DNA of 64,000 nt from Paenibacillus pedocola (lineage in GTDB: Bacteria; Bacillota; Bacilli; Paenibacillales; Paenibacillaceae), in NCBI RefSeq assembly GCF_031599675.1, contig NZ_CP134223.1, forward strand, positions 3,100,001 to 3,164,000, given 5' to 3'. The notes beneath the pieces were generated by a model. The model made no database searches and was not told the origin of the DNA. It was given only the letters and a program-made list of their open reading frames with translations. The translations under genes and the position numbers were made by a program. Below, piece after piece: positions 1-7,837 of the stretch (position 1 is the stretch's first letter; each line of letters begins with the position of its first letter).

Positions 1-2
1 TG

Positions 3-1214
3 CTGCGCGCGGCAACGCTTGGCGAAGCGCCGCTCGCCTGCCGGCTGGCGGCGCTGCTGCAGGAGCGGGACCTCTTCAAGGGTCCCGCGAATCAGAGCAG
101 CGACCTCACGCTGCGCGTGGAGGCGCTGCTGAGGTACGAGCGCTCCGGCGACAGCGGAGGCGCGGACCCGGCAATCTTGCGCGCGGTGCAGCGCGAGAGC
201 CGTAACCTCCTGGCGCAGCTGCAGGCCGCGCCGGGGGAAGTGCCCGGCGACCTCAGCCGCATAGGCCTGCTGCTGTCGTTTGCCTATCCCGACCGGGTCG
301 GGCAGAAACGCGGCGATGGCGCGTTTCTGCTCTCCGGCGGCCGGGGGGCAGCCATGCGTGAAGGGCAGCCGCTCGCGCGCTCGCCCTATATTGTTGCCGC
401 CGGCGTGGATGACCGCGCCGGACAGGGACGGATTATCCTGGCTGCGGACCTGCCGGAAGCCGAGCTGCTGAAGGAGCACGCAGACAGCCTGACCGAGGAA
501 CGGGAGGTCTATTGGGATAAAGAGAGCGGAAGCGTCAAAGCACGCCGGAGGACCCTGTTTGGTGCTCTGGCTCTAAAGGAAACTACCCATGAACGCCCCA
601 CCGCAGAAGAGACGGAGGAAGTGCTCCTGTCTGTAATCTCAGCGGAAGGCTTGGGAGTGCTGCCGTGGGATAAAGGCACTATCCAGCTGCGGCAGCGGAT
701 GGCCTTCATGCATGCCGTACGGACAGATTGGCCGGATGTATCGGACGAAGCTCTATTGCTATCCCTGCAGGAGTGGCTGAGGCCGTATATTCAGGGAATG
801 CGCAATCTCCGGGATCTGCAGCGGCTGCCTTTATCCAAGGCGCTGGAAGGAATGCTCGATTGGAACGGCCGCCAGACCTTGGATAAAGAAGCGCCTACAC
901 ATATTACAGTGCCCAGCGGATCACGTATACCGTTAGACTACGGAAATCCGGGGACGCCAGTACTGGCGGTAAGGCTGCAGGAGATGTTCGGCCAGGTGGA
1001 TACACCGCGGATTGGGCTTGGAAAGGTTCCTGTGCTTCTGCACCTGCTCTCTCCGGCACGGCGGCCGATGCAGGTCACCTCTGATTTGGCCAGCTTCTGG
1101 CGGAGCACTTATTTTGAGGTGAAGAAGGATCTGAAAGGGCGTTATCCCAAACATTATTGGCCGGATGATCCGTTACAGGCTGAACCGACAAGCCGGACGC
1201 GCCCGGCCAAATAA
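3..1214 (+). CDS. hrpB: ATP-dependent helicase HrpB, C-terminal part (5' truncated)
   Basis: The frame is open to the left window edge, so the gene begins upstream and only about 403 C-terminal residues are seen. The helicase core with the Walker motifs is missing. What remains matches the HrpB C-terminal region as I know it: a central segment with FAYPDRVGQKRGDG, a YIVAAGVDD segment, and a conserved tail with VLLHLLSPARRPMQVTSDL and GRYPKHYWPDDP. HrpB is a DEAH-box helicase-like protein of unclear cellular role; it is not the type III secretion HrpB regulator. The 5' part is very G+C rich. An internal GTG at 117 is not the start because the frame continues upstream without a stop. Confidence 0.9.
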   Translation: MRAATLGEAPLACRLAALLQERDLFKGPANQSSDLTLRVEALLRYERSGDSGGADPAILRAVQRESRNLLAQLQAAPGEVPGDLSRIGLLLSFAYPDRVGQKRGDGAFLLSGGRGAAMREGQPLARSPYIVAAGVDDRAGQGRIILAADLPEAELLKEHADSLTEEREVYWDKESGSVKARRRTLFGALALKETTHERPTAEETEEVLLSVISAEGLGVLPWDKGTIQLRQRMAFMHAVRTDWPDVSDEALLLSLQEWLRPYIQGMRNLRDLQRLPLSKALEGMLDWNGRQTLDKEAPTHITVPSGSRIPLDYGNPGTPVLAVRLQEMFGQVDTPRIGLGKVPVLLHLLSPARRPMQVTSDLASFWRSTYFEVKKDLKGRYPKHYWPDDPLQAEPTSRTRPAK

Positions 1215-1241
1215 AATAATTTCATCTGAATGCATGACCTT

Positions 1242-1266
1242 GTTTGATTCACCCGTTATAGGGTAA
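1242..1266 (+). promoter_or_regulatory. sigma-B-like promoter
   Basis: GTTTGA (1242-1247), a 13-base spacer, then GGGTAA (1261-1266). This closely fits the general stress sigma factor consensus GTTTAA-N12-15-GGGTAT. Transcription would start near 1272, ahead of the ribosome binding site at 1290-1297 of a gene whose family is sigma-B controlled in Bacillus. The match and the gene family support each other; promoter use is inferred. Confidence 0.7.
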
Positions 1267-1303
1267 TAATGTAGCGAACCACAATTACGAAGGAGGGCTT
1301 CAA

Positions 1304-1933
1304 GTGACTAACAAAATCGTAGGCATCTTCGAAACGGAACAAGAAGCGACCAGAGCAATTGAAGGACTGCACAGACAAGGGATTAGTAATGATGAGATCT
1401 CGGTTATCACAAGAGACCGTGATGAACTCAAAAACATTTCTGATGATACAGGTACCATGGCTCCGGAAGGAGTAGCTACCGGAGCAGCTACAGGCGGTGT
1501 GGTCGGCGGGGTAGCCGGACTGCTGGCCGGTATCGGAGCGTTGGCTATTCCGGGTATCGGGCCGATTCTTGCTGCCGGACCGATCGTGGCGACGCTGACA
1601 GGCGCAGCTATCGGCGCCGGTGCCGGCGGACTCGTCGGCGGATTGATCGGGATGGGCATTCCTGAAGATGAAGCACGCGAATATGAGGGTTATGTCGACA
1701 ACGGTAAGATTCTCGTCCTGGTTGATGATAACGGAAGAGGACATGATATTCATGATGTTTTCCGCGGCAACCGCTCATTGAACACCAGCAGGTACGACTC
1801 TTTGTACGCTAACAACGGCTCAACGAATCCAGACCTAATTCCGGAAGACACTACCGTCGGAAATACACTGGGCAACCGGGGTTCGATGAACGCTGACAGC
1901 GACCCGGATCTGTATAACCGCAACAGAATGTAA
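1304..1933 (+). CDS. general stress protein, YflT/GSP17M-like with glycine-zipper core
   Basis: The gene encodes 209 residues from a GTG start preceded by AAGGAGGG six bases upstream. The N-terminal region (about residues 1-45: KIVGIFETEQEATRAI, then GISNDEISVITRD) resembles the YflT/GSP17M general stress fold. Residues about 55-120 are a Gly/Ala-rich hydrophobic stretch with repeated GxxxG spacing, as in glycine-zipper membrane-associated proteins. The tail is Asn/Asp-rich and low in complexity. Family members are induced by heat, salt and ethanol stress; their biochemical function is unknown. A sigma-B-like promoter lies immediately upstream and a strong terminator downstream, so the gene is probably monocistronic. 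Confidence 0.85.
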   Translation: MTNKIVGIFETEQEATRAIEGLHRQGISNDEISVITRDRDELKNISDDTGTMAPEGVATGAATGGVVGGVAGLLAGIGALAIPGIGPILAAGPIVATLTGAAIGAGAGGLVGGLIGMGIPEDEAREYEGYVDNGKILVLVDDNGRGHDIHDVFRGNRSLNTSRYDSLYANNGSTNPDLIPEDTTVGNTLGNRGSMNADSDPDLYNRNRM

Positions 1934-1977
1934 CGGAATAACTGAGGATATTCCATACATTTAAATTTCTGAATACA

Positions 1978-2022
1978 AAGACTGCATTTTCGGGCTGATG
2001 CCCGGGATGCAGTCTTTTTTTA
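1978..2022 (+). terminator. intrinsic terminator after the stress protein gene
   Basis: An 11-bp stem (AAAGACTGCAT pairing with ATGCAGTCTTT) is followed by a run of T at 2014-2021. Confidence 0.9.
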
Positions 2023-2238
2023 CGATAAATGGCAGGTATTCTTAGGCAGCAGGAGCATCAACAAAAAAGAGGTAGAGATAGACTGATTACAGTGTATTTT
2101 TGGACTTTCGGCCGACGCCCTTCCGCCACTTTACCTTAAACACCTGCACACTAATAACCATATTACAACATATGAGAAATTCACAATAGAAAAACAACTA
2201 AAACAATCCTCTCTACATCCTGCGATCAAATTCCAACA

Positions 2239-2400
2239 TTGGTATTATCTATCTACTAACCGATGCGAAAAAGTGGGCCCTGCTCCGCAAAAATAGCTTG
2301 GTATATTCAAATTATGAAAGTTGGTAAATAGAGTTTATACTAGAGTTGTGCCGAAAGTTTTGGTGTTTTTATACAATATGACTGACTATACCAAAGTTCA
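2239..2400. promoter_or_regulatory. cluster of TTGGTA/TACCAA motifs upstream of rtp, candidate Ter/RTP sites
   Basis: The 394-bp gap 2022-2415 has no convincing gene. It holds TTGGTA at 2239-2244, 2298-2303 and 2321-2326, and the inverted TACCAA at 2389-2394. Two of these lie in longer related sequences in opposite orientation: TGAAAGTTGGTAAATAG starting at 2315, and CTATACCAAAGTTCA at 2386-2400. The first aligns without gaps to the reverse complement of the Bacillus subtilis Ter core (from memory) at about 12 of 17 positions. In B. subtilis two inverted Ter sites lie just upstream of rtp and autoregulate it, so the location fits. A CTATCTACTAA at 2249-2259 is also Ter-like. Site identity is inference. 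Confidence 0.4.
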
Positions 2401-2415
2401 ATCAGGAGGGATTCC

Positions 2416-2775
2416 ATGGCGTTTATGATTGCCCAGCGGGCTTTTATTAAAGTGTATTTGATTACGATGGTTGAGCAGCATAAGGGGTATGGGTATCAGA
2501 TGCTGGAGGACTTGCGGAGAGATTTCAAGGCGTATGGCTATTCACCTCCCCAAAGTGAGGTTTACCGTGCCCTTCATGAACTTGTGCAGCAGGGAATACT
2601 GTACCGCACCAAGCAGCTGAAAGGGAATGATCCCAAGGTCGATTTTCAGGAAATCGTACTTTATCATTTTACGGCTGACGGGGAGGAGAAAGCCAGACTG
2701 TACAAAAAACAGGTGAAGACGGATCTGGACCGCTGCCTGGGCATATTAAACAAAGCCGTCACAGACAATTATTAG
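2416..2775 (+). CDS. rtp: replication termination protein (RTP)
   Basis: This 119-residue winged-helix protein matches Bacillus subtilis RTP (122 residues) along its length. Shared features include QRAFIKVYLITMVEQ near the N-terminus, SEVYRALHELVQQGIL in the recognition-helix region, VVLY-type strand residues (EIVLYHFTADG), and the C-terminal dimerisation helix ARLYKKQVKTDLDRC. RTP dimers bind Ter sites and stop replication forks approaching from one side. The start ATG at 2416 has AGGAGGG upstream. The stop lies 2 bp from the end of the convergent yteA gene. In B. subtilis this gene marks the chromosome terminus. A PadR-like regulator was considered, but the end-to-end RTP similarity is stronger. 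Confidence 0.88.
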   Translation: MAFMIAQRAFIKVYLITMVEQHKGYGYQMLEDLRRDFKAYGYSPPQSEVYRALHELVQQGILYRTKQLKGNDPKVDFQEIVLYHFTADGEEKARLYKKQVKTDLDRCLGILNKAVTDNY

Positions 2776-2777
2776 AC

Positions 2778-3341
2778 TCAGGAATCCCCTTCTCCGTTGT
2801 CTTGTCCGGGAGGTGTGACAGGGGAACTAGCACTGCCGTAATCCTCTACAGAGTCCCATGCTCCTGCGTCATCGAAGCGACCGCTTTGCTCTTCGCGGCC
2901 CTGGCCTGCTCCGGCTGGCGGAGGTGTCATGACCTGTTCTTCGACAGGGCGTTCACCGGAGTTCGAACGTTCGGGAGAATAATCTACTGCATAAGCGGTA
3001 TGCGGGATGGCTTCGAGACGATCATAAGGGATATTCTGTTTACTTACAATGCAGATGCCATAGGTACCGTCTTCCATCCGCTGCAGCGCAGCATCGATTT
3101 CGGCCAATTCATCGTTTAATGCGAGGTTTATCCCGAGATCCCGACTTCTTTCAAAGGTCTCCGTACCTGAATCTGCCGGGTGATTATCGACAGAGGAGAG
3201 TTCACCGGTAGACATTTTTAGGGAGTCGCCAATTAGGCTGTTTTCTTCGCCGTTATCTTTAAAATGCTGCTCAAGTTCCTGTTTATGCTGCTCCAAGGCC
3301 GCTTTAAGCTTGGCCAGCTGTGAATCTGTTAAATGACTCAT
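2778..3341 (-). CDS. yteA: YteA-family sporulation protein (DksA/TraR zinc-finger-like)
   Basis: The protein has 187 residues. The N-terminal half is a coiled coil (DSQLAKLKAALEQHKQEL) followed by GELSSVDNHPADSGTETFER, which is the family signature. Then comes the DksA/TraR-like segment with LQRMEDGTYGIC and PYDRLEAIP. In place of the four zinc cysteines only one is visible (GICIVSK), as is common in YteA proteins, so zinc is probably not bound. The tail is acidic and Pro/Gly rich. B. subtilis YteA is a sporulation-associated protein of unknown action. The start is ATG at 3341 with GGATGAGG upstream. The gene converges on rtp with a 2-bp gap and no obvious terminator. Confidence 0.8.
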   Translation of the reverse strand: MSHLTDSQLAKLKAALEQHKQELEQHFKDNGEENSLIGDSLKMSTGELSSVDNHPADSGTETFERSRDLGINLALNDELAEIDAALQRMEDGTYGICIVSKQNIPYDRLEAIPHTAYAVDYSPERSNSGERPVEEQVMTPPPAGAGQGREEQSGRFDDAGAWDSVEDYGSASSPVTPPGQDNGEGDS

Positions 3342-3459
3342 AGTACCCTCATCCTTTCAGTAGTTAGAGTATTTTTGTTAGTGTATTCTTCTCCTTACCC
3401 TATTCACCGGGCAGACAATCAACAGAGCCCTGTAGCGGGAAACTGCAACTTTAGTGATA

Positions 3460-3488
3460 TTTTCAGGCTGCTTTCAGCCTGCTATAAT
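3460..3488 (+). promoter_or_regulatory. promoter with a perfect dyad in the spacer, upstream of the DivIVA-domain gene
   Basis: TTTTCA (3460-3465), a 17-bp spacer and a perfect TATAAT (3483-3488). A dyad of 7-bp arms, CAGGCTG-CTTT-CAGCCTG (3464-3481), fills the spacer. It could be an operator or act in promoter bending. The weak -35 with a perfect -10 suggests a controlled promoter. Confidence 0.5.
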
Positions 3489-3531
3489 GAGAACTGCCAA
3501 TAAACACAGATAAAGCTTGGAGGACACAACC

Positions 3532-3918
3532 ATGGACGAACATATGAAACGCCGGCTGGATAAGCAAAGAAAGCTGTTCAGCCAGCTCGGCATCACACTT
3601 GATGCACTCACCATTCACGAGAAAGAGTTCAGTATGAAGCTGCGCGGTTACGATGCAGAGGAAGTGGATACCTTTCTGGATAGCGTAATTAAGGACTACG
3701 AACGTTTTTATGCAACGATTGCCGATTTGATGGATAAATGGCAGGAGCAGCAAATAGAGATGCGGGAATTGAGAGCAGAATCGAAGGCGGCAGCGGCAGC
3801 CCCGGCACCTGTTGTCAGAGGCATTGATCCGCTTGAGCTGGAGGATATTATCATCAGGCTGGAGAGTAACCTGCGCCAGTTAAAGGACAAGCTTCCCCGC
3901 ACTGAAGGGTACTTATAA
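3532..3918 (+). CDS. DivIVA-domain protein (GpsB-like)
   Basis: This is a protein of 128 residues. Residues about 15-60 form the DivIVA N-terminal domain, with LTIHEKEFSMKLRGYDAEEVDTF close to the GpsB/DivIVA consensus, followed by a coiled coil (IKDYERFYATIADLMDKW). A short Ala/Pro linker leads to a C-terminal helix (LELEDIIIRLESNLRQLK) like the oligomerisation helix of GpsB. DivIVA proteins sense curved membrane; GpsB organises cell-wall enzymes at division sites. The ATG at 3532 is chosen because TTGGAGG lies 8 bases upstream; a TTG at 3517 would sit before that site. The histidine kinase gene starts 64 bp downstream. Confidence 0.8.
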   Translation: MDEHMKRRLDKQRKLFSQLGITLDALTIHEKEFSMKLRGYDAEEVDTFLDSVIKDYERFYATIADLMDKWQEQQIEMRELRAESKAAAAAPAPVVRGIDPLELEDIIIRLESNLRQLKDKLPRTEGYL

Positions 3919-3982
3919 GCACGGACAAGCGGAGGCTTGTTGACATTATTTTCATGGTTTACAATTAGAGGGGCAGTATATA

Positions 3983-6736
3983 TTGGCAAGCAAGATGGAG
4001 GTTGAACCTTTGCTTAATAAACAGGCTAGGAGCTTGAATATTCGAGGCAAAATCGCGCTTGGCTATGTCGTAATTTTAGTAATGTTAGGCCTGTTTTTGA
4101 TCATTGTTTCGAATCGGATCTCTGAGTTAGAGAAGGAAACAGTTTACCTGAGCGATCACGATATTAAGGTTCACGAGCTTACATATCAGATAGAAAAAAA
4201 TGTACTGGATATGGAAACGGGACAAAGAGGGTATGCGCTCACCGGAAACAGCACTTATCTGGAGCCCTATAACGATGGTCTATCCGAGTGGGATGTGAAT
4301 TACTCGAAACTGAAGCCCCTGATTGCAGATAATCCGGAGCAATTGCACAATCTGGACAATATCAAAGCGGGTATCGAAAAATGGTTTTCGCTGGCTGGCC
4401 AATATGTGGTCAACCTCAAGAAAAACGGCCGGGATGCAGAAGTCGCTGCGTTCTTTCGGGAAGATTCCGGCAAAACCATTATAGATTCAATCCGCACACA
4501 ATCCGATTATTTCCGGGATAAAGAACGGACGCTTACCAGTGAACGCATTAAGAGTCTTAAGAACGGGAATCATAAGCTCATTAACACGATGTATATTTTG
4601 TGGGCTCTAGTAGCGCTGTTGGCCTACCTTATAACACATCTGCTCTCATCAAGCATCGTAAGGCCATTACAGCATGTGATTCAGGCCATTAACAATATTG
4701 CCGGCGGCGGTAACATGTCTGAACGGATTAAAGTAAGGACCGTAGATGAAGTTTATGATCTTGGTGAAGCGACTAACGGGCTGCTCGATAAGATTCAGCA
4801 GGATCAATGGAGTGCGGAACAGCTGGCTGCGATGTCTCTCATACTGCAGGAAACAACCGATCTTTCAGTAATGAGTCAAGTCTTTATGAATAAGCTTTCG
4901 AAAATTTTCGAGATCCAATATAGTGCTATCTATGTTCTGAATCATGAGGAAGAAGTATATAAGCGGATGTACGCCTATGCAGGCAGCAGCGATAAAGATG
5001 CCTCGTTCGGTGCTGATCGAATTCACCCGGGTGAAGGACTTGTCGGACAGAGTGCCCTTGATAAGTCAGTCAAGTTCATCGAGAATTTGCCGGAGGACTA
5101 TATTAGTATCAATTCAGGACTCGGCAGAACCGCGCCGAGGTTTGCGGTGATTGCACCGGTCATTTTTGAGAACAAGACATTAGCCGTTCTGGAAATTGCA
5201 TCACTCACGAAGTGGGCTCCATATCATTTGAAGCTTCTGGAAGAGCTCCTTAAGACCATGAGCGTCTCGTTAAATTCTGTGATCACCCGCAGCGAGATTC
5301 AATCACTCTATCATGATTCTCAGGTGATGAATGAGGAGCTTCAGGTACAATCTGAGGAATTGCAGGTGCAGTCTGAGGAATTGCAGGTTCAAGCAGAAGA
5401 ACTGCAGAACCATACGAACGAACTGCTTGTTCTGAACAGAGAGCTTGAAATCCAGAAATCTGTAGCTGAGAATGCTGCTGTTGAACTGGATAGATATAAC
5501 AAGCAGCTGGAACTAAGCTCGCGCTATAAAAGCGAATTTTTGGCTAACATGTCCCATGAACTGCGCACACCGCTTAATAGTATGCTGATTCTGTCCCAGC
5601 TGCTTATCGAGAACCGCAGTAACACATTAAGCGAAGAAGAACTGGGGTATGTATCTGTGATTCATTCCTCCGGGAGTGATTTACTCGCCATGATTAATGA
5701 CATTCTTGATTATTCCAAAGTTGAAGCCGGCAAAATGCAGGTGGAGATGGACGCGGTTAATCTCACTGAACTTCCGGCGCTGCTCACAGGCTACTTTGAC
5801 AAAACAGCAGCGAAACGGAACTTGGAATTTTCGGTCCAGGTTGAAGAGGATGTACCTGACTTATTCTTCACCGATGAGATGCGGATGCATCAGATTTTAC
5901 GTAATTTGCTGTCCAATGCTTTTAAATTTACAGAGCATGGCTTTGTTCAAGTGAAGATAAGCTGTGCGGAGAATCCCTTCGCTTCGCAAGACTACCAGCA
6001 GGAACGGATGCTGGCTTTTGCGGTAATAGATAGTGGTATCGGTATTTCCGAAGCAAACCGTGAACTCGTTTTTGAAGCTTTCAGGCAGGCAGACGGAACA
6101 ACCGCACGTAAATACGGAGGAACAGGACTTGGGCTGTCCATTTCACTTCAGCTGGCCAGGCTGCTGGGCGGACATATCACACTGCAAAGTGAAGAAGGGA
6201 AAGGGAGCACCTTTACACTTTACCTCCCTTATCTGCAAGAGGAGACGGATATCCCTCTAATTCCGCTGGGAGCATTGTCCCCGGTTGCAGCAGCGGTTGA
6301 GCAGGATGCAGTATTAAATGACAACATCATGTTCGAGAAGGAGCATCTCAAGCTGCATGGCCGGACGGTGCTGATCGTAGATGATGACTCACGTAATATT
6401 TTTGCTCTGCAGAACGGGCTTGCCCCCTATGATATGAACATTCTTACAGCACAGACCGGCTTTGAATGCCTGCAAATTGTCAGAGAGCAGCCTGAGGTGG
6501 ATATTGTGCTGCTGGATATTATGATGCCGAACCTGGACGGTTATGACACACTCTCCATTATCCGTGAAGAGCTGCTGCTGACAGAGCTGCCGATTATAGC
6601 GGTGTCTGCCAAGACCATGAAGGAAGACCGGGAGAAATGTCTGGCTGCTGGAGCCACCGATTTCATGAGTAAACCGGTTATCTTGCAGGATGTTGTAACC
6701 CGGATGTGCAGATTAATCAGACCGGCGGAAGGATAG
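3983..6736 (+). CDS. hybrid sensor histidine kinase (CHASE3-HAMP-GAF-HisKA-HATPase-REC)
   Basis: The protein has 917 residues and starts at a TTG with GAGGGG nine bases upstream. Order seen: a membrane helix (about residues 22-45), an extracellular four-helix CHASE3-type sensor with the DMETGQRGYALTG motif, a second helix (about 205-222), HAMP, a GAF domain (about 270-430), and a coiled coil of near-identical EELQVQS heptads (about 450-480). Then HisKA with phosphoacceptor His525 (MSHELRTPLN), the HATPase domain (NLLSNAFKF, DSGIGI, GGTGLGLSI), and a receiver domain with phosphoacceptor Asp845 (LLDIMMPNLDG). No response regulator gene is adjacent, so output goes through another protein. The input signal is unknown. 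Confidence 0.92.
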   Translation: MASKMEVEPLLNKQARSLNIRGKIALGYVVILVMLGLFLIIVSNRISELEKETVYLSDHDIKVHELTYQIEKNVLDMETGQRGYALTGNSTYLEPYNDGLSEWDVNYSKLKPLIADNPEQLHNLDNIKAGIEKWFSLAGQYVVNLKKNGRDAEVAAFFREDSGKTIIDSIRTQSDYFRDKERTLTSERIKSLKNGNHKLINTMYILWALVALLAYLITHLLSSSIVRPLQHVIQAINNIAGGGNMSERIKVRTVDEVYDLGEATNGLLDKIQQDQWSAEQLAAMSLILQETTDLSVMSQVFMNKLSKIFEIQYSAIYVLNHEEEVYKRMYAYAGSSDKDASFGADRIHPGEGLVGQSALDKSVKFIENLPEDYISINSGLGRTAPRFAVIAPVIFENKTLAVLEIASLTKWAPYHLKLLEELLKTMSVSLNSVITRSEIQSLYHDSQVMNEELQVQSEELQVQSEELQVQAEELQNHTNELLVLNRELEIQKSVAENAAVELDRYNKQLELSSRYKSEFLANMSHELRTPLNSMLILSQLLIENRSNTLSEEELGYVSVIHSSGSDLLAMINDILDYSKVEAGKMQVEMDAVNLTELPALLTGYFDKTAAKRNLEFSVQVEEDVPDLFFTDEMRMHQILRNLLSNAFKFTEHGFVQVKISCAENPFASQDYQQERMLAFAVIDSGIGISEANRELVFEAFRQADGTTARKYGGTGLGLSISLQLARLLGGHITLQSEEGKGSTFTLYLPYLQEETDIPLIPLGALSPVAAAVEQDAVLNDNIMFEKEHLKLHGRTVLIVDDDSRNIFALQNGLAPYDMNILTAQTGFECLQIVREQPEVDIVLLDIMMPNLDGYDTLSIIREELLLTELPIIAVSAKTMKEDREKCLAAGATDFMSKPVILQDVVTRMCRLIRPAEG

Positions 6737-6771
6737 GACATGGGCTCGCCTTGACTTTTCTAAATTTACCA

Positions 6772-6801
6772 TTGACTCAAATATGGGCTATGATTTATGA
6801 T
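6772..6801 (+). promoter_or_regulatory. sigma-A-type promoter of the PTS operon
   Basis: TTGACT (6772-6777), an 18-bp spacer and TATGAT (6796-6801). Its position gives a leader of about 140 bases that contains the antiterminator/terminator element before the first gene. Confidence 0.55.
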
Positions 6802-6859
6802 GGTCTCATAAATGATCATTTATACAACAAACAAATGGCGTGTTACCGTAAAAGGGCAT

Positions 6860-6910
6860 GAGCCAAGGATTGTCTCCATTAATCATATGGAACGGTTCTT
6901 GGCTCTTTTT
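6860..6910 (+). promoter_or_regulatory. RAT antiterminator overlapping an intrinsic terminator in the PTS leader
   Basis: GAGCCAAG (6860-6867) pairs with CTTGGCTC (6898-6905) and is followed by TTTTT, forming an intrinsic terminator. Within it lies a sequence starting AAGGATTGT (6865-6873), with a stem TCCAT/ATGGA (6875-6879 and 6887-6891). This is the layout of a ribonucleic antiterminator (RAT) bound by LicT/GlcT-family proteins. The two folds share bases, so they exclude each other. The element lies ahead of the antiterminator gene itself, implying autoregulation. Confidence 0.75.
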
Positions 6911-6948
6911 AATGCAAAAATCTTTGAATTAAGGAGAGGAGGGAGAAC

Positions 6949-7815
6949 TTGTCGCGGGAAATCGAACAATTTCAAGTACTACGGGTGATCGGGAATAATG
7001 TGGTTATGGTTCAGGGAAGCAAGAACGGCAAGGAATATGTCATTATCGGCAAAGGCATCGGTTTTGCGGTGAAAGATGCCGGAGTGATTGAAAGCAATGA
7101 TCACCGGATCGAAAAACTGTTCCGCCTGGAAGACCGGGAGGAATGGAGCCAGTATCAGATTTTGCTGGAGGACATTGATCCAAAAGTAATGAGAATTACG
7201 GATGAGATTATTGGGGATATCACCTCTCAGTTTCCCGGCAAGTTAAACGACAAGATCTATTTGGCGCTCCCGAGTCATATCCAATTTACCATCTACCGGT
7301 TGAGAAGCGGAATGGATATCATTAATCCATTTCTACAGGAAACCAAAATGACGTTTCCCAAAGAATTTGAGATCGCTTCCAATGCGGCAGAGAAGATCAG
7401 CACTGAATTCAAAGTGCAGATTCCTGAAGATGAGATAGGTTTTCTCACCTATCATGTCTATTCCGCGGTGAGCAATGTACCTGTGGGCCAGGTGGTGAAG
7501 GCTTCGAACATTGTTAACGAACTGCTTGATCTGATCCGGACAGAGCGTAAGATCACTTTTGCGCAAGGCAGTATGAACCATGTGCGGCTGATGATCCATC
7601 TGCGGTTTAGCCTGGAACGGATTTTGCAAGGATCGCTCATTGACAATCCGTTCGTGAAGCATATTAAAAAAGAATTTAAAGCGGAATATAAGCTGGCGCA
7701 AAAACTCGGAAAGGTCATGCAGAGCAAACTTGACGTGGAGGTTCCTGAAGAGGAATTATGCTTCCTGGCTATGCACTTGCACCGGCTATTCCAAACCTTA
7801 GAAAAAAATAAATAG
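6949..7815 (+). CDS. glcT: PTS-controlled transcription antiterminator, GlcT/LicT (BglG) family
   Basis: This is a protein of 288 residues. The N-terminal RNA-binding (CAT) domain carries NNVVMVQ and VIIGKGIGF. Two PTS regulation domains (PRD1 about 75-175, PRD2 about 180-285) hold the phosphorylatable histidines (LPSHIQF, YHVYSAV, RLMIHLRFSLER, AMHLHRLF). IGKGIGF and DEIGFLTYHVYSA point to the GlcT branch. When its sugar is present the protein becomes dephosphorylated, binds the RAT and prevents termination. The TTG start at 6949 follows AGGAGGGA. EIIA and a GlcNAc-type EIICB follow in the same operon, so the effective sugar is probably N-acetylglucosamine rather than glucose. Confidence 0.88.
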   Translation: MSREIEQFQVLRVIGNNVVMVQGSKNGKEYVIIGKGIGFAVKDAGVIESNDHRIEKLFRLEDREEWSQYQILLEDIDPKVMRITDEIIGDITSQFPGKLNDKIYLALPSHIQFTIYRLRSGMDIINPFLQETKMTFPKEFEIASNAAEKISTEFKVQIPEDEIGFLTYHVYSAVSNVPVGQVVKASNIVNELLDLIRTERKITFAQGSMNHVRLMIHLRFSLERILQGSLIDNPFVKHIKKEFKAEYKLAQKLGKVMQSKLDVEVPEEELCFLAMHLHRLFQTLEKNK

Positions 7816-7837
7816 CAGCCCGGGAGGAGTGGTGCGG

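Noticed and set aside
3923..3945. Terminator between the DivIVA and kinase genes
   Set aside because: ACAAGC/GCTTGT is a short hairpin without a T run, so readthrough is likely.
5333..5410. Tandem 21-bp repeats as a CRISPR-like or mobile repeat
   Set aside because: The units are in frame and encode heptads of a coiled coil inside the kinase.
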